Positions 36,663 to 46,244 are shown, counted from the first letter of the stretch. The stretch: 64,000 nucleotides of DNA from Comamonas avium (GCF_014836675.1 NZ_JACSQK010000004.1:124001-188000), one strand, 5' to 3'. Program-made: numbers and translations. The notes: a model not told the origin generated them from the letters alone.

Positions 36663-36757
36663 TTTGCAAGCGTCCCAATGTGCCGCTTTGCAGCCACGGT
36701 CGTAACGTCAGCGCAGCACCCTTGTCTTGCCGACGTCTTCAGCGAACGGAGGGGCAC

Positions 36758-37945
36758 ATGCCCGACCTCACGACCATCGCTTTAATGATTGCCCTGTCGT
36801 CTGGCTCCTCGGCGATCAGCGTGATATTGACCGGCCGCACCCACTGGCGCGAGGGCAGCCTGCTCATGGCCATGACGATGACGTGCTACGGCCTGTCCTA
36901 TGTGTGCATCAGCTTCATGGCATCGCCCAACCCCACGCAGTGGTTCATGGCGGCCTACGCAGTGTTTGCATGCGGGCAAAGCTGCTGGCTCGCCACCATC
37001 TATCGCTTCTACCAAATTCGCCCGCCTTGGTGGCTGCTGCTGTGCCTGCCTCTTTGGGCATTGCTGCTGTTTACGCTAGCCATCAACCAGCCTGAACTGC
37101 GCGTGCGCCTGGTCAGCGGGCTGTTTCTTTGCAGCGAGATCTGGGGGCTGCTGCTGCTGGCACGCCGCCGCAGCGAGCCTTTGAATAAAGGCAGCGTCGT
37201 GCTGGTGGTGGGCGTGCTGATGTTCTGTAGCGCCATGCTGCTAAGGGTGTTTCTGCCCAACGCTTCACTCACGCTGCGCGACCCGGCCTCATCCAGCACG
37301 CACCTGCTCCTTTCATTCACCATTTTGTTCATCGCCATGCACCTGAAATCGACCGGTTTCTTGCTGCTTTGCTCAGGCCGCCAGCACAACCGGTTGCAGT
37401 ACATGGCCAATATGGACGTACTGACCGAGTTGCCCAACCGCAGAGCCTTGATGCAATCGCTGGAAATAATGTGCGGACAGGCGCAGCTGTACCAGACCCC
37501 TTTCAGTCTGCTGATGATTGATGTGGACCATTTCAAGCGCGTCAACGATGCATGCGGCCATCAGGAGGGAGACAGGGTACTGACTCAGATCGCCCATTTG
37601 CTGCAAACCCATGTACGCCCTCACGACATTGTCGGGCGCTATGGAGGAGAAGAATTTGTCATTGCATGCCCCAACACCGACACGCTGAACGCCAGCTTGC
37701 TGGCTGACCGGATGTGCCATGCGGTGCGCAGCGCAGTAGCCGCTCACCACGCACAGGAAACATGGCCCGTGACCATCAGTGTTGGGCTGCATGTGTGCTA
37801 TCCCGCAGAGGCTCAGACGCTGGATCACGCCTTGCTGTGTGCCGATCAGGCCCTGTACCAGGCCAAAACCAACGGGCGCAACCGGGTCTGGCAGCAAGAC
37901 TCCACGCATGCTTCGCCCGCAGCCACGGCGTCCGTTGACGCATAA
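36758..37945 (+). CDS. Membrane-bound diguanylate cyclase (GGDEF)
   Basis: Synthesises cyclic di-GMP from two GTP. The 395-aa protein has about seven N-terminal membrane helices (residues 1-210) of a sensor type I cannot name, then a C-terminal GGDEF domain. The catalytic signature is GRYGGEEF, the active GGEEF variant, and RPHD five residues before it is a complete inhibitory I-site, so feedback inhibition by c-di-GMP is expected. The substrate region LMIDVDHFKRVNDACGHQEGD is intact. ATG 36758 follows GGAGGGG. With flhDC in the same window it could influence motility, but this is only an inference. Confidence 0.92.
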   Translation: MPDLTTIALMIALSSGSSAISVILTGRTHWREGSLLMAMTMTCYGLSYVCISFMASPNPTQWFMAAYAVFACGQSCWLATIYRFYQIRPPWWLLLCLPLWALLLFTLAINQPELRVRLVSGLFLCSEIWGLLLLARRRSEPLNKGSVVLVVGVLMFCSAMLLRVFLPNASLTLRDPASSSTHLLLSFTILFIAMHLKSTGFLLLCSGRQHNRLQYMANMDVLTELPNRRALMQSLEIMCGQAQLYQTPFSLLMIDVDHFKRVNDACGHQEGDRVLTQIAHLLQTHVRPHDIVGRYGGEEFVIACPNTDTLNASLLADRMCHAVRSAVAAHHAQETWPVTISVGLHVCYPAEAQTLDHALLCADQALYQAKTNGRNRVWQQDSTHASPAATASVDA

Positions 37946-38155
37946 GACCACACGCACCGAAACCATGGCTCCAGCCACCCGGGATGGTCCAAGCGGGACT
38001 GGAAAACTTTCTCAGGTACTGCGCTGCACTGAACAAGCCCCTGCCCCAGCACGGTGGTAGCAATTGCGCATCAAGACGCCTGCGTACTTGCCCAAATACA
38101 CAGCCTCTGGAGACAATGCCCCATTTCCCCGGTATTGAAGAGAAAGAACCACATC

Positions 38156-38908
38156 ATGATCGTTTTAATCACTGGCGCATCGGCGGGTTTCGGTGCGGCC
38201 ATGGCGCGCAGTTTTGTACAGGCAGGTCACCACGTCATTGCCACCGCTCGCCGCAAAGACAAGCTGGCGGCTCTGGCTGCCGAACTGGGTGAGCGCCTGC
38301 TGCCTGTGGAGCTGGATGTGACAGATCGCGCAGCAGTTCAGGCGTTGCCCTCCCAACTGCCTGCCGCCTTTGCTGAAGTGGACGTACTCATCAACAACGC
38401 CGGCCTTGCTCTGGGTCTGGAGCCAGCACAGCGTGCCGATCTGGACCAGTGGCAAACCATGATCGACACCAACTGCACCGGTCTGGTCACCATGAGCCGC
38501 ACCTTCCTGCCAGGCATGGTGGAGCGCAAGCGCGGTCATGTCATCAATTTGGGGTCGGTGGCTGGCAACTGGCCTTATGCGGGCGGCAACGTCTATGGCG
38601 CTACCAAGGCCTTCGTGCAGCAGTTCAGCCGCAACCTGCGTGCCGACCTCAGTGGTACCGCCGTGCGTGTGACCAATGTTGAGCCGGGCATGTGCGGCGG
38701 CACCGAGTTTTCCAATGTGCGTTTTGGCGATGCAGAAAAAGCTGCCAAAGTCTACGAAGGCGTGCAATTTCTCACCCCCGAAGACATCGCTTCCACCGTG
38801 CTGTGGATTGCCCAAAGCCCCAAGCACATGAACATCAACGCCATCGAAATCATGCCTGTACAGCAAAGCTTTGCCGGCCTGTCCGTGCACCGCCAGTCGG
38901 TCTGGTAA
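38156..38908 (+). CDS. ydfG: NADP-dependent 3-hydroxy acid dehydrogenase YdfG
   Basis: A classical SDR of 250 aa. It is close to E. coli YdfG over its whole length (IVLITGASAGFGAAMARSF start, LINNAGLALGLEPA, PGMVERKRGHVINLGS, WPYAGGNVYGATKAFVQQFS and the C-terminal SFAGLSVHR). YdfG oxidises L-serine, L-allo-threonine and 3-hydroxypropionate and reduces malonic semialdehyde in pyrimidine breakdown. The catalytic Ser-Tyr-Lys triad is present (Tyr and Lys in YGATK). ATG 38156 has AAGAGAAAGAA upstream. It is monocistronic. Confidence 0.95.
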   Translation: MIVLITGASAGFGAAMARSFVQAGHHVIATARRKDKLAALAAELGERLLPVELDVTDRAAVQALPSQLPAAFAEVDVLINNAGLALGLEPAQRADLDQWQTMIDTNCTGLVTMSRTFLPGMVERKRGHVINLGSVAGNWPYAGGNVYGATKAFVQQFSRNLRADLSGTAVRVTNVEPGMCGGTEFSNVRFGDAEKAAKVYEGVQFLTPEDIASTVLWIAQSPKHMNINAIEIMPVQQSFAGLSVHRQSVW

Positions 38909-39239
38909 ATGCCCGTTGCGCAGTGACTCAGCCGACTGCGCAAAGCCGTGTTGCCTATGGTCTATCCCCCTGCGCCTTGCCCGCAAGCGCGGGGGGTGGG
39001 GGCACTTGACGCACAGCCAACCTCGCACAAAGCCAAGTCAGCGCCCCAAATAAAATTGCAAGACCATTGATCACTAAATCACCAATCTAGCGGCTCTTTC
39101 CTACAAGAAGCTGCGCTAGACATACTGACCGCATCCTCAGCCACTGCGGCACAGGCCGCCATGTGATTGTTTCGCTACCCATCAGCGCGCATGTTTTTGC
39201 GCGTCGTTCCATGCGTTATCTGTCAGAGAGGCTTGCAAC
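38909..39239. other. Intergenic region with a GC-rich palindrome
   Basis: No gene in 331 bases. A perfect 9-bp inverted repeat TTGCGCAGT (38916-38924) / ACTGCGCAA (38935-38943) just after ydfG is a likely 3' hairpin, without a T run. The rest holds nothing recognisable beyond a ribosome site (GAGAGG) for the next gene. Confidence 0.4.
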
Positions 39240-40262
39240 ATGTCACCCTGCCACCATGCTCTCCAATGGTTTTGTGTATGGATTGCCGCGTTGCTACTGA
39301 GCGCTCCCTTCGCTTTGGCGGCCACCCCGCCAACTGCTGTCCCATGGAAAATAGTGGCCTCTCCCTTCCCGCTGGCGCAGGTCTACATTGATTCTTTACG
39401 CAGCCAACTGCAAGAACAGCTGCAAGCCCCGGTGCAATTGCAGTTTGATGACCCTAGCGAAGGGCTGGTGCCCCCCAAGCCCGGCAGCGATCCCAAGCTG
39501 GCACAGCGCGCCATCTGGCTGGTCTCTGAAGGCAATAGCAGCCTGACCGGCAACCCCGCACAAAACCCCAGGCATCTGGCTAACTTTGAGCCACTGGTCA
39601 TCTTCATGGAGATACCGTGGTGCCTGTTTGCCCTCAAAACCTCGCCCGCACATGAGCAAAAAGATCTGCTCGCCTGGCTGTCCAGCCTGGGGCGGCCCGC
39701 CCAGATTGGCGTAGGGGCTTACAGCGGCAGCCCCATCATGTGGGTGCATGCACTGGCCAGCAGGGCTAAAAACAAAAGAAAAACAGCAGATCAGCGGCCA
39801 CTACAGGTGCAGGCCCAGCCGTTTCAGGGTGCTGAAATGCTCACGCCCATGCTGGAGAAAAGCGTCGATCTGGCCATTTCGCGCTGCTCACACATGCGCA
39901 AAATTGGCAACGATGTGGCCGTGGTGGCCAAATCGCACAACGAAACCATTCGCTACGTGCCAACTGTGCCCACCTTTACCGAACTGGGCCTGCCACCGCT
40001 GGGCCGCGGCTGGCACGGTGCGTTTGTGCCACGCAACATGGCGCAAGCCGACAAGCAAAAGCTGATTGCAGCTTTTGAAACCATCACCACGTCGGCAGAA
40101 ACCCAGAAAGCCATCCTCGACATATGGCAAATCCCGTTGCGCATAGATCACGCAACATCGCAGCGCTACATCCACCACTATATCCAGACATGGCAAGCCA
40201 TCTTTGAGCTCATGGAGCGCAATACACAGGAAGAGACTACTGCGGCAAAAACCAGCAAATAG
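39240..40262 (+). CDS. Divergent Bug/TctC-like periplasmic binding protein
   Basis: A 340-aa exported protein. The N-terminus has a signal peptide (CVWIAALLLSAPFALAA). The body is a distant Bug-family fold: the C-terminal RYVPTVPTFTELGLPPLGRG and WHGAFVPRNMAQADKQKLI match the TctC pattern, but the N-terminal PGGxxD loop of normal Bug receptors is missing. Extra Cys and a variable middle (RAKNKRKTADQRP) mark it as divergent. The ligand is unknown, and no transport genes flank it. The RidA gene reads towards its 3' end. Confidence 0.75.
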   Translation: MSPCHHALQWFCVWIAALLLSAPFALAATPPTAVPWKIVASPFPLAQVYIDSLRSQLQEQLQAPVQLQFDDPSEGLVPPKPGSDPKLAQRAIWLVSEGNSSLTGNPAQNPRHLANFEPLVIFMEIPWCLFALKTSPAHEQKDLLAWLSSLGRPAQIGVGAYSGSPIMWVHALASRAKNKRKTADQRPLQVQAQPFQGAEMLTPMLEKSVDLAISRCSHMRKIGNDVAVVAKSHNETIRYVPTVPTFTELGLPPLGRGWHGAFVPRNMAQADKQKLIAAFETITTSAETQKAILDIWQIPLRIDHATSQRYIHHYIQTWQAIFELMERNTQEETTAAKTSK

Positions 40263-40288
40263 CCCGCAAACACCGTGTTGACCCCCAT

Positions 40289-40669
40289 CTAATTCGCGGT
40301 GATCAGCGCACCAGTCACGATGACTTCAATCAGGTACTTGGGGTTGATGGCCGGGCCAATCACCGTCGCACGCGGTGGCGTGTGTCCGGGCACTACCCAC
40401 GCATCCCACACCTCGTTCATCACCACAATGTCAGCCGCACTGCGAATAAAGATCTGGCACGACAGAATGTGCGCCTTGCTGCTGCCTGCGGCGCTCAGCA
40501 GCCGCTCCACATGGCCCAGCACCTCCTGCGTTTGCGTGCGCATGTCGCCGTCTGGGTTGTTCTCAGGAATCTGCCCGGCCAGATAGACCGTACCGTTGTG
40601 GATAGCCACTTCCGACAGGCGCTTGCCCACATGGTGACGGGTGATGGAGTCAGAGGTCGAGATGGTCAT
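40289..40669 (-). CDS. RidA family (YjgF/YER057c/UK114) protein
   Basis: A 126-aa protein of the enamine/imine deaminase family, which clears reactive 2-aminoacrylate and related imines. It has the signature PENNPDGDMRTQTQEVLGHVERLL and the conserved Arg of PPRATVIG that binds the substrate carboxylate. It probably forms a homotrimer. It is divergent from an ornithine cyclodeaminase-family gene 262 bp away, whose reaction also runs through an imine, so a functional link is plausible. This may be a non-archetypal Rid subfamily; RidA itself usually has an NPDTG-type end. Confidence 0.85.
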   Translation of the reverse strand: MTISTSDSITRHHVGKRLSEVAIHNGTVYLAGQIPENNPDGDMRTQTQEVLGHVERLLSAAGSSKAHILSCQIFIRSAADIVVMNEVWDAWVVPGHTPPRATVIGPAINPKYLIEVIVTGALITAN

Positions 40670-40931
40670 AAATCAATGCACCGGAGCAAGTGCTGAAAGC
40701 TTTTGGCGAACAGTCCAAGCGTAAAGCGCTTAGGCTGGCATTTTTTAATTGTGAGTGTTTTTGGCCTGTAACGCTTGTGCAGTCAGCGCATACAGCTACT
40801 TTTTATGCAGGGATGAACGACCTTGCGCAGCACTTCGCCCCAAGTACGCAGGGACAACGCCCATTCCTCTCGTGCAGCCGGGCTCCTACCATTTATCCAT
40901 CTCCCATTTGACTTGCCCCCTCAGAGCCTGC

Positions 40932-41897
40932 ATGCAGATCATCTCCCAGCCCAGCACCGAACAACACCTTCCCTTCTCCACCCTTTTGCCCGCCTTGGAG
41001 CGCATGTTCATTGACGGTTGCCAGGTACCGCTGCGCCACAACCACGCCATCCCCGGCAGCACGGACGATGACAACGGCATCATGCTGCTGATGCCAGCCT
41101 GGCAAACCGGCCAGCATCTGGGCGTCAAAACCGTCTCGATCTTCCCCGGCAACCACCGCAAGGGCTTGCCCGGACTGCACTCGGTCTACATCCTGTACGA
41201 CGCCAGCACGGGCCAGCCTCTTGCCGTGCTGGATGGCGACACCATCACCTCGCGCCGCACTGCTGCCGCGTCAGCGCTGGCTGCCCGCTGGCTCAGCCGC
41301 CCTGATGCCAAAAAGCTGCTGGTGGTGGGCACCGGCCGCGTCGCCAGCCTGCTGCCCCACGCCTACCGCTGCGTGCGCGAGCTGCAAACGGTGGAGGTGT
41401 GGAACCGCAACCCCGCCAGTGCCCACGCACTGGTCGAACGCCTGAACGCCCAAGGTATTGCCGCAAAGCACGCTCCTGACCTGGAAGCCGCCGTGCGCCG
41501 TGCCGACATCGTCAGTTGCGCCACGCTGGCCACTGCCCCACTCATTCGCGGTGAATGGCTGCAGCCCGGCACGCACCTGGACTTGATCGGCAGCTTCACC
41601 CCCGCCATGCGCGAGAGCGACGGCGACTGTCTGCGCAAAGCCAGCGTGTTTGTAGACACCACCGAAGCCCTGCTCAAAGCGGGCGACCTGCTAGGCGCCA
41701 TCGACGAAGGCGCATGGGCCAAAGAGCAACTGACTGCCACGCTGGAGCAACTGTGCCGTGGCCAGCACGCAGGCCGCCGCAGCGCGCAGGAAATTACGCT
41801 TTTCAAATCAGTAGGCAGCGCGCTGGAGGATTTGGCTGCTGCGTCGCTGGCATATGGTGCATGGGAAGGGGCGGCTGCTGTGAATGGGCAGGGGTAA
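40932..41897 (+). CDS. Ornithine cyclodeaminase / mu-crystallin family protein
   Basis: A 321-aa NAD(P)-dependent member of the OCD/mu-crystallin family, which includes ornithine cyclodeaminase, L-lysine cyclodeaminase, alanine dehydrogenase and delta-1-pyrroline-2-carboxylate reductase. Features are the substrate region GIMLLMPAW and VKTVSIFPGN, the Rossmann motif LLVVGTGRVASLLPHAY and the segment DLIGSFTPAMRE. The short N-terminus favours a ketimine or pyrroline-2-carboxylate reductase over true OCD, but this cannot be fixed by eye. ATG 40932 begins a family-like N-terminus. The tandem 346-bp repeats lie just downstream. Confidence 0.88.
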   Translation: MQIISQPSTEQHLPFSTLLPALERMFIDGCQVPLRHNHAIPGSTDDDNGIMLLMPAWQTGQHLGVKTVSIFPGNHRKGLPGLHSVYILYDASTGQPLAVLDGDTITSRRTAAASALAARWLSRPDAKKLLVVGTGRVASLLPHAYRCVRELQTVEVWNRNPASAHALVERLNAQGIAAKHAPDLEAAVRRADIVSCATLATAPLIRGEWLQPGTHLDLIGSFTPAMRESDGDCLRKASVFVDTTEALLKAGDLLGAIDEGAWAKEQLTATLEQLCRGQHAGRRSAQEITLFKSVGSALEDLAAASLAYGAWEGAAAVNGQG

Positions 41898-41951
41898 GGC
41901 ACTGGATGGCAGAGCTGCGCCATACAAGTGCTTATGTTTTCTGTTTATATG
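41898..41951. other. Short gap between the OCD gene and the tandem repeats
   Basis: About 54 bases with no terminator that I can recognise. The frame from the upstream gene region does not contain a sensible start. The tandem units begin near 41952. Confidence 0.3.
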
Positions 41952-42297
41952 GGTTTTGGCTATTAGCGCTTATGGGGTGCCCGTTGGTAGCTATTTATTT
42001 TTTATGCTGCACTGGCTTTGAGGGCAGGGGTCGGTTTGTCGCACCGACGGGCGAGTCGCTTTCTTGTTCGCGACAAGAAAGTGACCAAAGAAGCGCGTCT
42101 GCCGACGGCTTCCGGCGGAACTCGCTACGCGCTGGCAGCGCTGCGCTCAGACAGCCGCCGGAAGTTTGAGGGACTTCCTTTGCTCAACATCCACGGGCAC
42201 GCCAGTCCTTCGGCTGGCGTGCATTGCCAGTATTGCGCCTCTTGATGCGGGGAAGTAGGTGGCACTGCCGTGTTTACGTCTTTGAATGATTCATAGT
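41952..42297 (+). repeat. 346-bp tandem structured element, unit 1
   Basis: First of two direct copies at a constant offset of 346 bp. Four inverted repeats can be drawn: GTCGGT/ACCGAC (42030-42048), CTTTCTTGT/ACAAGAAAG (42059-42081), CTTCCGGCGG/CCGCCGGAAG (42109-42164) and GCACGCCAG/CTGGCGTGC (42197-42222), with an inner GCGCT/AGCGC (42129-42141). A 75-codon frame at 42018-42245 is probably incidental. Function unknown. It may be an RNA or a DNA structure; nothing shows which strand is the functional one. Confidence 0.8.
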
Positions 42298-42643
42298 GTT
42301 TTCGGCTGGCAGCTCTTATGGAATTTGCGTTAGTAGCTATTCATTTTTTAGGCTGCACTGGCTTTGAGGGCAGAGGTCGGTTTGTCGCACCGACGGGTGA
42401 GTAACTTTCTGGCTTCGTCCAGAAAGTCACCAAAGATACGACTCTGCCGAGGGCTGTCCGGCGGAACTCGCTACGCGCTGGCAGCGCTGCGCTCAGACAG
42501 CCGCCGGAAGTTTGGGGGACTTCTTTTTCTGAACAGCCACGGGCACACCAGTCCTGCGGCTGGTGTGCATTGCCAGCATTACGCCTCTTGATGCAGGTAA
42601 GTAGGTGGCACTGCCGTGTTTACGTCCTTGAATTATTCATAGG
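42298..42643 (+). repeat. 346-bp tandem structured element, unit 2
   Basis: Second copy, about 85 percent alike by eye. It keeps the same stems at 42376-42394, 42404-42427, 42457-42508 and 42543-42568. Two stems differ from unit 1 by paired changes: GCACGCCAG/CTGGCGTGC becomes GCACACCAG/CTGGTGTGC, and the CTTTCTTG stem becomes ACTTTCTGG/CCAGAAAGT. One stem edge is broken. The start of a third copy (GGTTTTGG) follows at 42644. Confidence 0.8.
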
Positions 42644-42684
42644 GTTTTGGGCTCAAAGCGCTTTCAAAAACATGAAGCACAAAT

Positions 42685-42725
42685 TAAAAAGTCTGCTAAC
42701 TCCAACTAAAGAGTTAACAGCCTTT
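42685..42725 (-). terminator. Terminator of parC on the minus strand
   Basis: Stem GTCTGcTAACTC with GAGTTAaCAGcC (about 42691-42718) and a CAACTAAA loop. Read on the minus strand it is followed by TTTTTAATTTG. Good placement, 55 bp after the parC stop. Confidence 0.7.
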
Positions 42726-42732
42726 TCAGCCT

Positions 42733-42766
42733 CTAGCGCTTACCCAGCAAGCGCTAAAAGCTATCA
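42733..42766. repeat. Dispersed palindrome family, short copy
   Basis: TAGCGCTT (42734-42741) and AAGCGCTA (42749-42756) form a perfect 8-bp stem, followed by AAAGCTATC. It carries only the outer boxes of the family. Confidence 0.5.
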
Positions 42767-42779
42767 AACCCTCAAAGCA

Positions 42780-45164
42780 TCACTCCACGCGGAACACACC
42801 ATTGGGCTTAAACGTCCACCCTGTCGTCTTCCCCTTGGACGCCCGTTTACCCAAAGCAGCATTCAAAGACCGAATCTCCAGCGATTCTTCCTTGACCTTG
42901 CCACCGCGCCCCACACCCGTGATGCGTACCGAGTGGGTATAGGCCGCAGCGCCTGCCAGCGCATCGCCCTCGTCAATCTTCATCAGTTGCAGGCCACGCC
43001 CACCGGACATGAGCTTGAGCTCTGACAAGGCATAGCTCAAAACATTGCCACTGGTGCTCACGCACGCCACGTGCGTGGCTTCAGGCAGATCCACGCTGCC
43101 GTTGGTGCCACCAATCACCGATGGTGCGCACAGGGTTTCGCCGTCTTGGATGGTGACAAAAGCCTTGCCCGCCTTGTTGCGGGCGCACATGGATTCCAGC
43201 TTGGCAATAAAGCCGTAGCCGCCGCTGCCACTCATCAGCAGTTGCGCGGTCAGGGGGCCAGCAAAGTAGCTGGCAATGGTGGTACCGGCTTCCAGATCAA
43301 TCAGGGTGTTGATGGGCTGACCATCACCACGGCCACCGGGCAGGCTGGCCACCGCCACGCTGTACACACGGCCGTTGTTGCCAAAGACGATGAGCTGATC
43401 GACCGTGCGGCACTCGAACGTGCCCCACAGCGCGTCACCCGCCTTGAAACTGAAGTTGCCCGCCTCATGACCATGGCCCTTGTGGGTGCGCACCCAGCCC
43501 TTGTCAGAGACGATGACGGTGACGGGTTCGTCCGGCACCTTGATCTCGGCGGTGACTTTCTTTTCCTCCTGGATGAGCGTGCGGCGCTCGTCGGCAAAGG
43601 TCTTGGCGTCGGCTTCAATCTCTTTGACCATCAGGCGCTGCAGGCTCTTGGGGTTGGCCAGAATGTCTTGCAGCTTGCCTTCTTCTTCGCGCAGCTCTTT
43701 GAGCTCTTTCTCGATCTTGATGGCTTCCAGCCGGGCAAGTTGGCGCAGGCGGATTTCCAGAATGTCTTCGGCCTGCCGATCTGAAAGATCAAAGCGCTCA
43801 ATCAGCGCGGCCTTGGGCTCGTCGCTGCCCCGGATGATGGCAATCACCTCGTCGATATTGAGCAGAACGATCTGGCGGCCTTCCAGAATGTGGATGCGGG
43901 CCTGCACCTTCTCCAGACGGTGCTGCGAGCGGCGGGTAATGGTGCTCTGGCGGAAATCAATCCACTCTTCCAGCATGCGGCGCAGCGACTTTTGCACGGG
44001 CTTGCCGTCCAGACCGATCATGGTCAGGTTGATGCTGGCGCTGGTCTCCAGGCTGGTGTGGGCCAGCAAGGCGGTAATCAGGTCTTGCTGTGGCGTTTTG
44101 CCGGTCTTGGGCTCTATCACCAGGCGCACGGCGGCGTCTTTGCTGGATTCGTCGCGCACACCGTCCAGCACCGAGAGGATGGTGGCCTTGAGTTGCTGCT
44201 GGTCCTGCGTGAGCGCTTTCTTGCCGGTCTTGACCTTGGGGTTGGAGAGTTCTTCGATCTCTTCCAGAATTTTTTGCGACGACACACCGGGCGGCAGCTC
44301 GTTGACCACCATTTGCCACTGGCCGCGCGCCAGCTCTTCAATGCTCCAGCGGGCGCGCACCTTCAGGCTGCCGCGGCCCGTGGTGTAGGCGTTGCGAATG
44401 TCTTGCGCGCTGCTGATGATCTGACCGCCGCCGGGGTAGTCGGGGCCGGTGATCAGGGTGTACAGCTCGTCATCGCTCAGCGTGGGTTTTTTGACCAGCG
44501 CCACGCAGGCATCGGCCACTTCGCGCAGGTTGTGGCTGGGGATTTCGGTGGCCAGACCCACGGCAATGCCGCTGGCGCCGTTGAGCAGCGAAAACGGCAA
44601 TCGGGCGGGCAACTGCTGTGGCTCTTGCGTGCTGCCGTCGTAATTGGGCACAAAGTTGACCGTGCCTTCGTCAATCTCATCGAGCAGCAGCGTGGTGATT
44701 TTGGACAGCCGCGCTTCGGTGTAACGCATGGCGGCTGCGCCGTCACCGTCGCGGCTGCCGAAGTTGCCTTGCCCATCCACCAGCGGGTAGCGCTGCGAAA
44801 AATCTTGCGCCATCCGCACCAGCGCGTCGTAGGCTGACTGGTCACCGTGGGGGTGAAAACGACCAAGCACATCACCCACCACACGGGCTGATTTGACGGG
44901 TTTGGGGGCGGTGTTGTTGTTAGGGCCGCTAAAGCTCAGGCCCATGCGATCCATGGCGTACAGAATGCGGCGCTGCACGGGTTTCATGCCGTCGGCCACA
45001 TCGGGCAGGGCGCGGCCCTTGACCACGCTCAGTGCGTATTCCAGATAGGCACGCTGGGCGTACTGGCCCAGCTCCAGGGCGTCCCCTGACGCCTGGGTGG
45101 CTAAATCCAACAAAGGGGCTGCGGGCTGCTGGCCAGGTACTTCGACTTCGGGTTGATCGCTCAT
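42780..45164 (-). CDS. parC: DNA topoisomerase IV subunit A (ParC)
   Basis: ParC breaks and rejoins DNA to unlink daughter chromosomes. The 794-aa protein has the N-terminal breakage-reunion domain with the catalytic Tyr in [10 protein letters not shown] and the quinolone-target region [19 protein letters not shown]. The C-terminal half is a beta-pinwheel with degenerate blades (for example [26 protein letters not shown]). In E. coli ParC the residue after GD in that region is Ser80; here it is Gln, followed by SA. The gene is the last of a minus-strand cluster parE-transglycosylase-parC. ATG 45164 begins [12 protein letters not shown]. Confidence 0.97.
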   Translation of the reverse strand: MSDQPEVEVPGQQPAAPLLDLATQASGDALELGQYAQRAYLEYALSVVKGRALPDVADGMKPVQRRILYAMDRMGLSFSGPNNNTAPKPVKSARVVGDVLGRFHPHGDQSAYDALVRMAQDFSQRYPLVDGQGNFGSRDGDGAAAMRYTEARLSKITTLLLDEIDEGTVNFVPNYDGSTQEPQQLPARLPFSLLNGASGIAVGLATEIPSHNLREVADACVALVKKPTLSDDELYTLITGPDYPGGGQIISSAQDIRNAYTTGRGSLKVRARWSIEELARGQWQMVVNELPPGVSSQKILEEIEELSNPKVKTGKKALTQDQQQLKATILSVLDGVRDESSKDAAVRLVIEPKTGKTPQQDLITALLAHTSLETSASINLTMIGLDGKPVQKSLRRMLEEWIDFRQSTITRRSQHRLEKVQARIHILEGRQIVLLNIDEVIAIIRGSDEPKAALIERFDLSDRQAEDILEIRLRQLARLEAIKIEKELKELREEEGKLQDILANPKSLQRLMVKEIEADAKTFADERRTLIQEEKKVTAEIKVPDEPVTVIVSDKGWVRTHKGHGHEAGNFSFKAGDALWGTFECRTVDQLIVFGNNGRVYSVAVASLPGGRGDGQPINTLIDLEAGTTIASYFAGPLTAQLLMSGSGGYGFIAKLESMCARNKAGKAFVTIQDGETLCAPSVIGGTNGSVDLPEATHVACVSTSGNVLSYALSELKLMSGGRGLQLMKIDEGDALAGAAAYTHSVRITGVGRGGKVKEESLEIRSLNAALGKRASKGKTTGWTFKPNGVFRVE

Positions 45165-45244
45165 GGTTTCTTAGTTTTTGACAGCAGTGGCGGGCGTCTC
45201 CTCCAACGCGTACGCCCTGCTGGATTGTTGTGCGGCAGGCGATG

Positions 45245-46117
45245 TCAGTTGTTCACATCATCAGCGGCCGGAATGGTCATGCGAAAACGGTTGCTGTCCG
45301 TAGGGCTGCGTGTCAGTTGTGCACTGCCCCCATACAGGCCCATACCGTTGTTGGCAATCAAATTGGGTTGCAGGCTAGCGTACAAGGTCATCACCGTTTT
45401 GACGTAGTTCTGGGTTTCTTTGTAAGGCGGAATTTTGTTGCCATAGCGCTGCACCGCGCCTTCACCCGCGTTGTAGGCGGCCACAACCAGGTCGGTACGC
45501 CCCGGAAATAGACCCTGCAGGTAGCGCACATAACGTGCACTGACAGGCACGTTGATGGCCGGGTCCTTGAGCTTTTGCACGATGGAGCGCTGCTTGTCGC
45601 CCTCCAACCCAAAGCGGGCTGCCGTATCTGGAATCACCTGCATCAGGCCAATCGCACCCTTGGGCGATACCGCCGTGGCGTTAAAGCCCGACTCTGCTGT
45701 GGCAATGGCCTTGAGCAGTTGCTCATCAACACCCAATTTCGAGGCCGCCGCACGGATGTGCTTGGCGTGGAGTTTGTAGCCACTGCTATTGGCAAAGTAC
45801 CGGGTGGCGGCGCTACGATCTTTTTCGGAGGCTTCTGCTAGCCGGTAGGCTGCAGCGCGTATATCGACAAACAGGGGGCCATCGCCGGGCTCCAGGTCAT
45901 TCATTGAAAAGCGGTGATAGCGCTCGTCCACGCGTTCATTGGCGTAGTGCAAAACACCGTTGTCCTCGACGAAAAACCAGGTATCAGCATGGGCCAGTGA
46001 CACGCTGAACAAACCCACAGCTGCACTCACGGCGCGCAACCAGTTGCTGTGCAGGCACGCTGACGCAGACTGGGTGCCATTGCGCTTGGCTATAGGAGAC
46101 TGAATCGTGTTAGTCAT
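45245..46117 (-). CDS. Lytic murein transglycosylase, family 1 (SLT)
   Basis: A 290-aa secreted enzyme that cleaves peptidoglycan strands to make 1,6-anhydro ends. It has an N-terminal signal-anchor-like stretch (LRAVSAAVGLFSVSLAHAD). A small DUF4124-like domain follows (WFFVEDNGVLHYANERVDERYHRF), then the SLT domain with the catalytic Glu in IATAESGFNATAVSPKGAIGLMQVIPDTA and the AAYNAGEGAVQRYG motif. ATG 46117 was chosen; a GTG at 46120 is adjacent. It lies between parE and parC on the same strand with gaps of 127 and 80 bp, so it may share their transcript. Confidence 0.93.
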   Translation of the reverse strand: MTNTIQSPIAKRNGTQSASACLHSNWLRAVSAAVGLFSVSLAHADTWFFVEDNGVLHYANERVDERYHRFSMNDLEPGDGPLFVDIRAAAYRLAEASEKDRSAATRYFANSSGYKLHAKHIRAAASKLGVDEQLLKAIATAESGFNATAVSPKGAIGLMQVIPDTAARFGLEGDKQRSIVQKLKDPAINVPVSARYVRYLQGLFPGRTDLVVAAYNAGEGAVQRYGNKIPPYKETQNYVKTVMTLYASLQPNLIANNGMGLYGGSAQLTRSPTDSNRFRMTIPAADDVNN

Positions 46118-46244
46118 CACTCACATTTAACACGGGGCTGGCGATGTCTCCAAGCCCCATGCGTTAAAACCGCGTGGGGATGTCGCCCATCGCGCCCCTG
46201 TGCTGAAGATGCCGTCAGACGAATGCGCATGCACATGGCAGACG

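Noticed and set aside
42018..42591. Two 75-codon frames in the 346-bp repeats as real genes
   Set aside because: The frames shift against each other by one base in the middle (RDKKVTKEARLPTA against SSRKSPKIRLCRGL), while the stems are kept. Left as noncoding but not excluded.
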